Of a DNA stretch of 43,209 nucleotides, positions 1-7,033 are shown piece by piece (positions within the stretch are counted from its first letter, which is position 1; every line of letters begins with the position of its first letter). The stretch is from the NCBI GenBank assembly GCA_964354865.1, contig CAYHBN010000003.1:1-43209 (forward strand), read 5' to 3'. Made by a program: the position numbers and the translations under genes. A model generated the notes under the pieces. That model made no database searches, was not told where the DNA came from, and saw only the letters and a list, made by a program, of their open reading frames with translations. The DNA comes from JAHFJU01 sp964354865. Its GTDB lineage: Bacteria > Patescibacteriota > Gracilibacteria > UBA1369 > UM-FILTER-53-11.

Positions 1-1219
1 CGTACTCTCCCCGTGCAGTCATTTGCTCAATTATTCGTGGCACCAGCTGCTCATATTCCTCTTTCGTATACTGCACATTAAAAATGCAATACTGCTTATG
101 CCGAAGCCCGATGCAACCAAAAAGATTATTGGAACTCTGGCAATATTTTGAGTATTCAACGTCATACAAATTATTCCCGTAATAAACAAATTTACATCGA
201 TTGAACGTTTCTGCCCCATTAATTTCGTAGCATAATTCACTATCGAGGCCTGCATAACACGAGTCGTATATGTCTTTGGTTTGCATCGCACTCAAATAAC
301 AATACGAGCTATCTTGCATAGCCATACAATCAAAACACTCGGTAAGATTTTTACAATTATCAATATAATCCCCCGTCACATTCTCACTATTGAGTCCGTG
401 TATATATTTTTTAGGAATGGTGAGAGAAATTTCATCACGTATATTTTCCCAATATTGATTATGCTCGTTAGTAAAATAAACATCCTTCATTTTTTGTCTG
501 TACTCATCTTCACTCAACTGCTGATTTTGAAATACAAAGCGTGCATTTCGTAAACCTACGCTGCAAAAACAATCCTTACTATTACGACAATCCTTTAAAA
601 AATAGCTATCGGTACACTCATTACAATCTTGAGAAAAAGCCAGATTATAGCAACCACTACAATCGATGCATTCATACAAAAGCTCGCCACCAATACATTT
701 GAGACAGTCCATCGACGACTTAACTTTGAGCGTTGAATTACTGTAATAGACTTCTTCACACCACGCACCGAGCATCAAGTAACAGGATTTATTAAATGAA
801 CCATGATTCACATATTCACAGTTTTCCGAAGTATTATCTTGAAAGAGTGCAAAATGAGGAACAACTTTTTCAAGTTCGTTAAACTGCTCAAAAAACGATC
901 GGCTAAAATCATACTCACGGCCATACGAGAGAGGATCCCATTTGTCGCTATAAAAACACTCATTACAGTACGCAACATACGGAGCATCTTGCGCAAAAAC
1001 CGACACGACTGACTTACCACAGAGATCACAGCTTCGTTTATGTAAAGACCTCTCATTACGCAGCGCAATTCTACGTTGCTGCCTACAACTTGGGCAGAGC
1101 GTTGGAGCAGGCAATAGAAATTTTTTGCCATTAATGACCGTTGAAACTTTATCGTAAAAAATAACGTCTTCAGGGCGAATTTCAAAATCATTAGTACAAT
1201 TAACACAATTTTTAATCAT
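1..1219 (-). CDS. Cysteine-rich zinc-ribbon-like protein, partial (C-terminus beyond left edge)
   Basis: An open frame of 406 codons starts at ATG 1219 and is still open at base 1. The N-terminus has paired cysteines of zinc-ribbon type (NCVNC near residue 5, LCPSC near 40, SCDLCG near 60, YCNEC near 80). From about residue 165 many further CxxC and single Cys positions follow in a loosely repetitive pattern. Two stretches resemble each other (CSVGLRNARF... and CIGLRHKQYC..., each followed by an EEY/DEY motif), which suggests internal duplication. No signal peptide or membrane segment is visible. The start overlaps the end of the upstream symporter frame by 8 nt, so the two are probably co-transcribed. 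The family seems familiar from CPR genomes but I know no function; metal binding is inferred from the cysteines only. Confidence 0.8.
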   Translation of the reverse strand, partial: MIKNCVNCTNDFEIRPEDVIFYDKVSTVINGKKFLLPAPTLCPSCRQQRRIALRNERSLHKRSCDLCGKSVVSVFAQDAPYVAYCNECFYSDKWDPLSYGREYDFSRSFFEQFNELEKVVPHFALFQDNTSENCEYVNHGSFNKSCYLMLGAWCEEVYYSNSTLKVKSSMDCLKCIGGELLYECIDCSGCYNLAFSQDCNECTDSYFLKDCRNSKDCFCSVGLRNARFVFQNQQLSEDEYRQKMKDVYFTNEHNQYWENIRDEISLTIPKKYIHGLNSENVTGDYIDNCKNLTECFDCMAMQDSSYCYLSAMQTKDIYDSCYAGLDSELCYEINGAETFNRCKFVYYGNNLYDVEYSKYCQSSNNLFGCIGLRHKQYCIFNVQYTKEEYEQLVPRIIEQMTARGEY

Positions 1220-1736
1220 TTTGTTTTACAGTCTTAAAAAATTTTCTAGAAAAGTGAGTAACCAATAAAATCAGGGTTGTAGTAGCAAATGCAATGCCCA
1301 CAACCGTTGGATTTGGCCCCTTAAAAACCACGTACACAATCAACGAAACCATTCCCACGCTTAGGGCGCTTATAATAGAATAGCTATCTAATTTCGGCAT
1401 AAACCAATGGAAAAAGAGAATCGGCGCTATGACCATTCCTCCTCCCAAAAACAATATGCTCGCATCGATAACCGATGGAAAAATAAAACTGATAAGTAAA
1501 CCAATACTCATTAAACTAACAATGGCGAACCCCATATTTCTTCGTTTGAGCGGTTTATTTAAAATGTCACGATTAAGAATTTGGCTCGCCGCAAAGGTAA
1601 CGGTATCTATAGTACTCAGCAGCGCGGCCCATAATACCAATGCCCCAACGATAGAAAGTGCCTTACCTCCCCGTTGAATGGTTTTTAAAAATGCGGTATC
1701 AGGATCAATATCGGGAAATAACTTTTTTTGCGGCAA
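1212..1736 (-). CDS. Sodium/solute symporter, C-terminal part (separated by frameshift)
   Basis: This frame continues the symporter that begins at 2541. It carries about five hydrophobic segments and a STIDTVTFAASQILNRDI stretch, which fits the family's 'ST-D-...-AS-...-D' region of transmembrane helix 8. The only available start is TTG 1736, which lies inside the upstream frame. Skipping one base in the A7 run (T7 on the plus strand, 1723-1729) joins the upstream IAAKK directly to LFPDIDPD in this frame. The joined protein would be roughly 445 residues, slightly short for the SSS family. I read it as the second half of one gene rather than an independent protein. It overlaps the cysteine-rich gene by 8 nt. 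Confidence 0.75.
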   Translation of the reverse strand: MPQKKLFPDIDPDTAFLKTIQRGGKALSIVGALVLWAALLSTIDTVTFAASQILNRDILNKPLKRRNMGFAIVSLMSIGLLISFIFPSVIDASILFLGGGMVIAPILFFHWFMPKLDSYSIISALSVGMVSLIVYVVFKGPNPTVVGIAFATTTLILLVTHFSRKFFKTVKQND

Positions 1737-2541
1737 TCCCTATTATTAAAATACCAATTACTGCGGGAAAAACCGCAAGACTGCCAAACCATGTTCCTTT
1801 TCGTGCCGTAGAGGGAGAATCGCTCGCAAAAATTCTTTGATAATAGGTCGAGATCGCAAATGGCTCAAATACGCCAAATAAAAAGAGTCCAATAATAATG
1901 CCGAGCGGCAACGTGTTAAGCGAAAGCTGCTCAGCAGTTGGCTGAAAATACTGCGCACTGAAAAGAGCAATAATACCAGTCAAAACCACTATCGCCGTAA
2001 GCAAAACATAGTCAGTCCACACCACCGCTCTAAATCCACTAAAAACAAGATATATGGAAACAATAACCGTAGTAAGAATAACGGCTGACGAGTAACTCAT
2101 AATTCCCAACGTCTCTAAAAGTTTTCCACCACCAACCAACTGCACGGCCATATCGCTCAATAAAATAAGCATTGTAATACCTGCAACAATTTTTGCCGCT
2201 AACGGACCAAAGCGCCATTTTACATAGTCGGGCAAGGTATATAAGTTTGCGTCTTTTGTCTTTTCACGAAGCCACTTTGCAAAAAAACCGAATATAATAC
2301 TTCCAAAAACGAGACCAATCAAAACCCACACAAGTCCCATTCCATAACTGTAGGCATAGCCTGTTCCGGCAATAAAAAATCCCGCACCCATATAGGTAGC
2401 TGCATATGAAACAAGGTATCCGGATTTTGAGAGTTTTCGATTATACACATTGTACCCTTCTTCATCTTGTTTTCTTCCTGCCAAATAGCCAATAAACAAC
2501 ATTAAACAAGCAACGACAAGAAAAAAGAGGATGGTTTCCAT
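1705..2541 (-). CDS. Sodium/solute symporter (SSS family), N-terminal part
   Basis: The translation is a polytopic membrane protein of about 278 residues with eight or so hydrophobic helices. It has SSS-family features: YMGAGFFIAGTGYAYSYG in the first helices, LPDYVKWRFG, and FSGFRAVVWTDYVL, which matches the family 'G-.-.-V-.TD--Q' helix. The family moves amino acids, sugars or carboxylates with Na+; the substrate cannot be read here. Translation stops soon after AAKKVISRY because the frame shifts in an A7 tract. ATG 2541 (METIL) is preferred to TTG 2547. A TACAAT box at about 2550-2555 lies only 6-8 nt upstream, suggesting a leaderless message. The neighbour is divergent. Confidence 0.8.
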   Translation of the reverse strand: METILFFLVVACLMLFIGYLAGRKQDEEGYNVYNRKLSKSGYLVSYAATYMGAGFFIAGTGYAYSYGMGLVWVLIGLVFGSIIFGFFAKWLREKTKDANLYTLPDYVKWRFGPLAAKIVAGITMLILLSDMAVQLVGGGKLLETLGIMSYSSAVILTTVIVSIYLVFSGFRAVVWTDYVLLTAIVVLTGIIALFSAQYFQPTAEQLSLNTLPLGIIIGLFLFGVFEPFAISTYYQRIFASDSPSTARKGTWFGSLAVFPAVIGILIIGIAAKKVISRY

Positions 2542-2581
2542 GCGCAAATTGTATCATATGAATCAGTTTTTCACTCTTCTA

Positions 2582-2610
2582 TTGACTTATACCTCACCCC
2601 TGCATAAACT
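2582..2610 (+). promoter_or_regulatory. Promoter for the small basic protein gene
   Basis: A TTGACT -35 box (2582-2587), a 17-bp spacer and a TAAACT -10 box (2605-2610) precede ATG 2621 by only 10 nt. Transcription would start about at the start codon, so the message is probably leaderless. Confidence 0.55.
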
Positions 2611-2620
2611 ACCCCGCGGT

Positions 2621-2776
2621 ATGTCAAACAAGCACATCAATACGCAGCACGGTCTTACAACCATGAACCTTACACGTCCGAAGAGCAAACTTCGAAAGCG
2701 TGCTAATAAGGCGAAGGCTCGAGTACGCCGTGAAGAGTGGAAAAAATCACTTGTATCTTCATCGATGCAAGGGTAG
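2621..2776 (+). CDS. Small very basic protein (51 aa), unrecognised
   Basis: The frame extends upstream to 2531, but ATG 2621 (MSNKHINTQ) fits the -10 box at 2605-2610. The C-terminal half is dense in Lys and Arg (RPKSKLRKRANKAKARVRRE) and is predicted helical. It looks like a nucleic-acid-binding or ribosome-associated peptide, but I cannot match it to a known ribosomal protein. It has no signal peptide or membrane helix. It lies in the same orientation as ftsQ but ends 88 nt before it, and ftsQ has its own promoter. Whether it is translated is moderately uncertain; the strong charge bias and good promoter favour a real gene. Confidence 0.5.
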   Translation: MSNKHINTQHGLTTMNLTRPKSKLRKRANKAKARVRREEWKKSLVSSSMQG

Positions 2777-2806
2777 TTCTGAGCTCTTTTTTAGAACCGT
2801 TTATTC

Positions 2807-2836
2807 TTGGATTTTTTATGATAAATGGGGTATAAA
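2807..2836 (+). promoter_or_regulatory. Promoter for ftsQ-sbp
   Basis: A TTGGAT -35 box (2807-2812), an 18-bp spacer and a TATAAA -10 box (2831-2836) lie 28 nt before ATG 2865. Confidence 0.5.
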
Positions 2837-2864
2837 AAGTACCTAGGCTATTTTTTGTGAATCC

Positions 2865-3785
2865 ATGTTCAAAAAGAAAAAAAATATCGAATCGAGTGCC
2901 AATAAAGCAACCAGCATGCGCAGGAAATATTTGCATATGCAGATTGAACAACGAAAGAAAACTGCGGGACAAAAAGTGTTTGTAGATCGTCCTCGCTCGT
3001 TTTCACTCCGTGGCCAAAATGGAACGTCTTTTTTTTCTCGGTTTAAGCGCACCGGTACAGTGCTCGGTATCGCGGGAATTGCACTTGTAAGTATCTATAT
3101 TTTGTTTTTCTCAAGCCTTCTCGAAGTAACGCGTGTACAGATCGAAAAAACGGGAGATTCACTCTCTACCGACCGTCTTCAACCTTTTATAGACGAGATG
3201 AAAGGCCGGAATCTGTTTTTTGTGAATGGTGATCGAATTTCGACTGACATTCAATCCTCTTTTCCGAATGAGGTACTTGTAGCAAAAATAAAAAAATCCT
3301 TTCCCGATAAAATAATACTCACTATCAGTGAGTATCCATCGGTACTTAATTTTCACGTTAAAACCGACACCGTCGAGCAGAAGTTAGTACTCAATCAAAT
3401 TGGATTCATTATTGCTCAAAATAAAGATTTTCAAGGAATTCCAACTCTTGTTCTACGGAGCGACAAACCTCTCCCTATAATTGAAGGGACTATTCTGCAA
3501 AAAGACAAACTTACTCCTATTGTTACTGCACTCACTAAATTCCCTGAAATTTTCGGTCTTAAAATTATTTCTGGTGAGTGGAAAAAAGTTGAGCGCGAAC
3601 TTCACCTTAAAACAGAAAAAAACTTCACGGTATGGATCGATCTCACGCAAGACGTTGAAACTCAACTACTCAAACTGAAGAGAGCTCTTCCTAAACTTGA
3701 TATTTATACTGTTCCACTAGAGTACATCGACCTTCGAATAGCTGGCGCCGACAATGAAAAGGTGATATTTAAGAGAAAGAAATAG
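2865..3785 (+). CDS. ftsQ: Cell division protein FtsQ/DivIB
   Basis: This 306-residue single-pass protein has a long basic cytoplasmic N-terminus (1-60), one transmembrane helix (about 64-83), then a POTRA-type domain (about 87-160: VTRVQIEKTG..., LFFVNGDRIS..., IKKSFPDKIILTISE). The distal beta domain ends in LEYIDLRIAG, the FtsQ hallmark of a terminal 'YIDLR' strand. FtsQ/DivIB bridges early and late divisome proteins outside the membrane. The next gene is sbp, which also follows divIB in the Bacillus division cluster, so gene order supports the call. The weak point is the usual low sequence conservation of this family. Confidence 0.85.
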   Translation: MFKKKKNIESSANKATSMRRKYLHMQIEQRKKTAGQKVFVDRPRSFSLRGQNGTSFFSRFKRTGTVLGIAGIALVSIYILFFSSLLEVTRVQIEKTGDSLSTDRLQPFIDEMKGRNLFFVNGDRISTDIQSSFPNEVLVAKIKKSFPDKIILTISEYPSVLNFHVKTDTVEQKLVLNQIGFIIAQNKDFQGIPTLVLRSDKPLPIIEGTILQKDKLTPIVTALTKFPEIFGLKIISGEWKKVERELHLKTEKNFTVWIDLTQDVETQLLKLKRALPKLDIYTVPLEYIDLRIAGADNEKVIFKRKK

Positions 3786-3823
3786 CAGTTCCTTAATACT
3801 TCTCAAAGCCAATATCTCGTTGT

Positions 3824-4204
3824 ATGCTTTTTATTCTCCTTGGCATTATTGGCGGGATTATCATCGGATGGTTCGCACCGATTACTATTCCTGTTGAATA
3901 TACCCGATACACAGCGGTAGTTATTTTGAGCATTTTTGATGCCGTCATTGGTGCTATTAGGGCTCAGTTAACTCATAATGAATACGATGCCGTCATATTC
4001 ACCACAGGACTCCTATTCAACGGAGCACTTGCTCTTGGCATTACCCTTTTAGGAGATTTACTAGGTTTAGACCTGTATTTAGCAGCAACCGTGGTGCTAA
4101 CGTTTCGAATTTTTAAGAATATGGGCGTTGCCCGCAGAAACATGTTTCACCACCTTTTTAAGAATGGTAAACACACCACTAAGTCAATTCACGATGATAT
4201 GTAA
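3824..4204 (+). CDS. sbp: Small basic membrane protein Sbp (DUF1290)
   Basis: This 126-residue protein has three or four transmembrane helices. It follows the DUF1290 pattern closely: short helix, TIPVEYTRYTAVVILSIFDAVIGAIRA, a loop, a hydrophobic segment, then LGDLLGLDLYLAATVVLTFRIF and a basic end. Bacillus Sbp sits between divIB/ylxWX and ftsA. Here it follows ftsQ by 38 nt with no terminator between, so they form a unit. Its biochemical role is unknown. Transcription probably ends in the hairpin and T-run of the repeat at 4268-4286. Confidence 0.85.
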   Translation: MLFILLGIIGGIIIGWFAPITIPVEYTRYTAVVILSIFDAVIGAIRAQLTHNEYDAVIFTTGLLFNGALALGITLLGDLLGLDLYLAATVVLTFRIFKNMGVARRNMFHHLFKNGKHTTKSIHDDM

Positions 4205-4230
4205 AGGAGCGCACGGCTGCCGGCGAATGA

Positions 4231-4306
4231 GCGAGGCCACGGGCCGAGCGCGAATGAGTGAAAAAATCTGGCTTTGCCAGTTTTTTAACGAAATGAGCTT
4301 AAAAAA
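4231..4306 (+). repeat. 76-bp structured repeat, copy A
   Basis: This segment aligns without gaps to 6945-7020 with 64 of 76 bases identical. It holds two hairpins: a GC-rich one (GGCC, three-base loop, GGCC, flanked by pairing GCG/CGC) at 4231-4251, and an A/T-extended one (CTGGC-TTT-GCCAG) at 4268-4280. In this copy the second hairpin is followed by six T, so it can act as an intrinsic terminator for ftsQ-sbp. Further upstream (4223-4230) a GAATGAG word that recurs inside the element precedes it. Confidence 0.75.
4268..4286 (+). terminator. Intrinsic terminator inside repeat copy A
   Basis: The stem CTGGC/GCCAG with loop TTT is followed by TTTTTT. It lies about 65 nt downstream of sbp and points with it. 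The stem can extend by A/T pairs on both sides. Confidence 0.5.
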
Positions 4307-4324
4307 TAGACATGTAAGCTAAAT

Positions 4325-4353
4325 TTGTGTAAACTCCATTTTCCTGATATACT
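4325..4353 (+). promoter_or_regulatory. Promoter for the gene at 4391
   Basis: TTGTGT (4325-4330), a 17-bp spacer and TATACT (4348-4353) precede ATG 4391. The leader is about 31 nt and shows no clear ribosome binding site. Confidence 0.5.
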
Positions 4354-4390
4354 TTTCGAGTAATATCAATACTAATTATCAAACAAATCT

Positions 4391-4924
4391 ATGTCACTCG
4401 GAAACAAACTAGCGTTATTAAAAGAGATGCTCGAAGCTGCAGAATCAAACATGCGCTCAGCAAAACAGATTTTATCTGAACTTACCGGTGGCTCAGCAGA
4501 TATTAAAGCATCATACGTAAAAGCAGCTGCAAGTCTTTCAGCTTCTTCTGAAGGAGGACAAGTTATCGAGGGTATTTTTGATGGTCAACACATGATCGGC
4601 AATGACGGAAAAACATATCCTGTTCCCGCAAACTATGCGAGCAAGTCAAAACTTATTGCAGGTGATGTACTTAAATTAAGTATCGGTGAAGATGGCACAT
4701 TCATTTACAAACAAATTGGACCTGCAGAACGCCGACGCGTTGTTGGTCCGCTTATTCACGAAAATGGTCAGTACAAAATTTTAGCAGATGGAAAAGCATA
4801 CAAAGTGCTTCTTGCCTCTGTTACTTACTACCGTGCTGAAGTTGGCGACAATGTAACTCTTATTGTTCCTGCTATTGAAGAGTGTGAATGGGGTGCAATC
4901 GACAATGTTTTGCCAAAGTTTTAA
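4391..4924 (+). CDS. Conserved hypothetical protein (177 aa), probably soluble
   Basis: The protein starts with a helical, probably coiled-coil segment (about 5-35, LALLKEMLEAAESNMRSAKQ) and an Ala/Ser-rich linker. A compact beta-rich domain follows (about 58-175) with VIEGIFDGQHMIGNDGKTYPV, GDVLKLSI, FIYKQIGPAERRRVVG, and a second half that repeats the same theme (HENGQYKILADGKAYKVL, VGDNVTLIVP). The two similar halves suggest a duplicated small beta-barrel. There is no signal peptide or membrane helix. It resembles hypotheticals I associate with CPR genomes, but I cannot name a function. The next gene is dus, 61 nt downstream on the same strand. Confidence 0.75.
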   Translation: MSLGNKLALLKEMLEAAESNMRSAKQILSELTGGSADIKASYVKAAASLSASSEGGQVIEGIFDGQHMIGNDGKTYPVPANYASKSKLIAGDVLKLSIGEDGTFIYKQIGPAERRRVVGPLIHENGQYKILADGKAYKVLLASVTYYRAEVGDNVTLIVPAIEECEWGAIDNVLPKF

Positions 4925-4985
4925 GAAAAAACGAAGGCTCATTTTGTAATTAGGGCATATCAAGCTACAATTTGGCGGATTTTTT

Positions 4986-6008
4986 ATGTGGAAAAACCTC
5001 AAACGCCCCATTATTGCCCTTGCCCCCATGGCTGGGTATACCGATACGACCTATCGGCAACTCGTTAAAGAGATTTGCCCCGAGGTAGTTTGTTTTACCG
5101 AGTTCACTAATGTTGAGGGCATTTTGCATGGCAACGACGCGACCATGCGCCAGATTTTTTATAATCCCGACACGGAGAGACCGATTGTTGCACAATTATT
5201 TGGCAAGAAGCCTGAAAGTTTTTTTAAAGCAGCCGAGGTATTATTCGATTTAGGAGTTGATGCAATTGACTTGAACATGGGGTGTCCCGCAAAGAAAATC
5301 GTTTCGAGCGATCACGGCTCTGCATTACTAAAAAACTGCCCCCTTTCAATTGAGTTAGTTAAGGCAACAAAAGAAGGAATTGCCGCTGCTGCTACACGTG
5401 CTCATAAGCCGCTCATTCCCGTTTCAGTAAAAATGAGGATTGGAACTGCAAAATATGACGAAGATTTTTTACTCAACTTCACGAGTTCAATGGTTGATGC
5501 CGGCGCAGAATTACTCACTATTCACGGCCGTACGAGTAAACAAATGTACTCGGGACTTGCTGATTGGAGCCCGATGTATGCGGTAAAAAAGCATCTTGGT
5601 GATCGTGCACTTGTAATCGGGAACGGCGACATTAAAAGCGGCGCCGATGCAGTTGCAAAAATCGGCAATCTCGACGGGGTTATGATTGGGCGCGGCAGTT
5701 TTGGGAATCCTTGGGTGTTTTTAGATATTTTGGCAGCATTCAATAACGAAACATTCATTCCTCCAACGCTCGAGGAAAAAATTAAAGTTATACTCCGACA
5801 TATTGAACTTTCATGTTCTTTCAAAGATGACAAATGGGGTATACTTGAAATGCGAAAACACCATGGTTGGTATATTAAAGGATTTAAAAACGCCTCTGAA
5901 ATAAGGAAAAAATTAATGGGGCTTACCGATAGAGCTGCAATCGAAGAAATAATTAGATCTCTCCCTACATATGTCGAAGAAACAACAAAAACAGACTCCC
6001 CCGCGTAA
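4986..6008 (+). CDS. dus: tRNA-dihydrouridine synthase (Dus family)
   Basis: The FMN enzyme reduces uridines in the tRNA D-loop. Family motifs are in order: APMAGYTD (13-20), FTEF, QLFG, then DLNMGCPAKKIV with the catalytic Cys at residue 100, SVKMRIG, the HGRT element, and IGNGDI followed by GVMIGRGSFGNPW, which binds the FMN phosphate. The length of 340 residues is normal. It overlaps the exosortase gene by 38 nt, implying translational coupling. It could be DusB-like, but the subtype cannot be fixed by eye. Confidence 0.92.
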   Translation: MWKNLKRPIIALAPMAGYTDTTYRQLVKEICPEVVCFTEFTNVEGILHGNDATMRQIFYNPDTERPIVAQLFGKKPESFFKAAEVLFDLGVDAIDLNMGCPAKKIVSSDHGSALLKNCPLSIELVKATKEGIAAAATRAHKPLIPVSVKMRIGTAKYDEDFLLNFTSSMVDAGAELLTIHGRTSKQMYSGLADWSPMYAVKKHLGDRALVIGNGDIKSGADAVAKIGNLDGVMIGRGSFGNPWVFLDILAAFNNETFIPPTLEEKIKVILRHIELSCSFKDDKWGILEMRKHHGWYIKGFKNASEIRKKLMGLTDRAAIEEIIRSLPTYVEETTKTDSPA

Positions 6009-6915
6009 ATCATTCAGCGAACAAATACTTGAACGCAACCACGTTCTTATTCGCTCGCTCATGTTCGTAGTGGTCTCGATCATTTTTCATTTACTGCGCC
6101 AGTTTATTACCTACAAACTGTGGGGATACAAAGTTTTCTATGCAGACGGATTTTCACGTTTTGCACTCTTGGCATTTGTGCCATTGTTTTGGTACTCATG
6201 CTGGGGTCGCATAAAAAATGAAAAATACGAAAATTCGAGCGGATTCACCATGGTAATGTACGCTATTGCGGCGCTTTTTCTCGAACTGTGTTCGGTCAAA
6301 TGGTTGTCGAGCTATAGCCAAAGTGCGTTGCAAATTGGAGAGCTGGGGGTTGGATTTCTGCGAGAGCTCGTACTGCTCTACATGTACATGGGGCGCCACT
6401 TTTTAGGTAAGTTTAAATATGAATTGTCGCTCATGGTTGGAATCATCATTCCACTCGCTGCGGCGCAATTGATTACTGAACACTACTGGAAATACTCTTC
6501 GGCAGTCACCTTCTCTGCACTGAATTTTTTAATACCGCTCACCGGATTACCGTACACATTAAATCCTGCTCAATTTTCTCTTTCATTAAATGGATTCGCC
6601 GTTACCGTTGGGGCATCATGCGCGGGAATTCAGTCTCTTACCGCATTTACGGCGTTATTTGTTTTGGCCATACTCCTCATGAGAAAAAATGGCGCCGTTA
6701 TTGATACAAAAAAATCACTCCTCTTTTATTTAGGCGGGTTTATATTGGTATATGTAACAAATAGCCTACGCGTCCTCTCTATTTTACTCGTTGGGGCTCT
6801 TTACGACCAAAAATTTGCGATAAATAGCTTTCATTCAAGCATCGGGGCGGTCTTCTTCCTCATATTTTTCGTCATATATATCGGGTACTGCCTACCGAGA
6901 ATGGTCAAAAAATGA
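5971..6915 (+). CDS. Exosortase/archaeosortase family transpeptidase-like membrane protein
   Basis: The protein has 314 residues and about eight membrane helices. The exosortase triad is present in the expected order and surroundings: Cys217 in ASCAGIQS, Arg267 in NSLRV, and His288 in FHSSIG. Enzymes of this family cleave a C-terminal sorting signal (a motif, then a membrane helix, then Arg/Lys) from exported proteins and usually join them to a surface lipid or glycan. No protein with such a tail was seen in this window. The start ATG 5971 lies within dus (38-nt overlap). Confidence 0.85.
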   Translation: MSKKQQKQTPPRKSFSEQILERNHVLIRSLMFVVVSIIFHLLRQFITYKLWGYKVFYADGFSRFALLAFVPLFWYSCWGRIKNEKYENSSGFTMVMYAIAALFLELCSVKWLSSYSQSALQIGELGVGFLRELVLLYMYMGRHFLGKFKYELSLMVGIIIPLAAAQLITEHYWKYSSAVTFSALNFLIPLTGLPYTLNPAQFSLSLNGFAVTVGASCAGIQSLTAFTALFVLAILLMRKNGAVIDTKKSLLFYLGGFILVYVTNSLRVLSILLVGALYDQKFAINSFHSSIGAVFFLIFFVIYIGYCLPRMVKK

Positions 6916-6944
6916 TATACTAGTAAGATTATATTAAATAAAAA

Positions 6945-7020
6945 GCGAGGCCACAGGCCGAGCGCGAACGAGGTGAACAATCTGGCTGTGCCAGTTGTGA
7001 ACCGAAGTGAGCTTAAAAAA
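6945..7020 (+). repeat. 76-bp structured repeat, copy B
   Basis: This is an ungapped relative of 4231-4306 (84% identical). The second hairpin (CTGGC-TGT-GCCAG, 6982-6994) lacks the T-run and is instead extended by ACAA/TTGT, a tandem G-A mismatch and GGT/ACC. Positions 29/58 and 34/53 of the element change together (T-A to G-C and A-T to C-G), which keeps the pairing. The copy ends 13 nt before the pilT start codon, so it would be the 5' leader of pilT. Confidence 0.75.
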
Positions 7021-7033
7021 CAAACAAAAACGC

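Noticed and set aside
803..1206. ORFs of 69 and 132 codons around 800-1200
   Set aside because: The cysteine-rich frame on the minus strand explains this stretch; the others are shadows in other frames.
7007..7033. Longer pilT start at GTG 7007
   Set aside because: The codons fall in the 76-bp repeat, which also occurs at a non-coding site (4231-4306).
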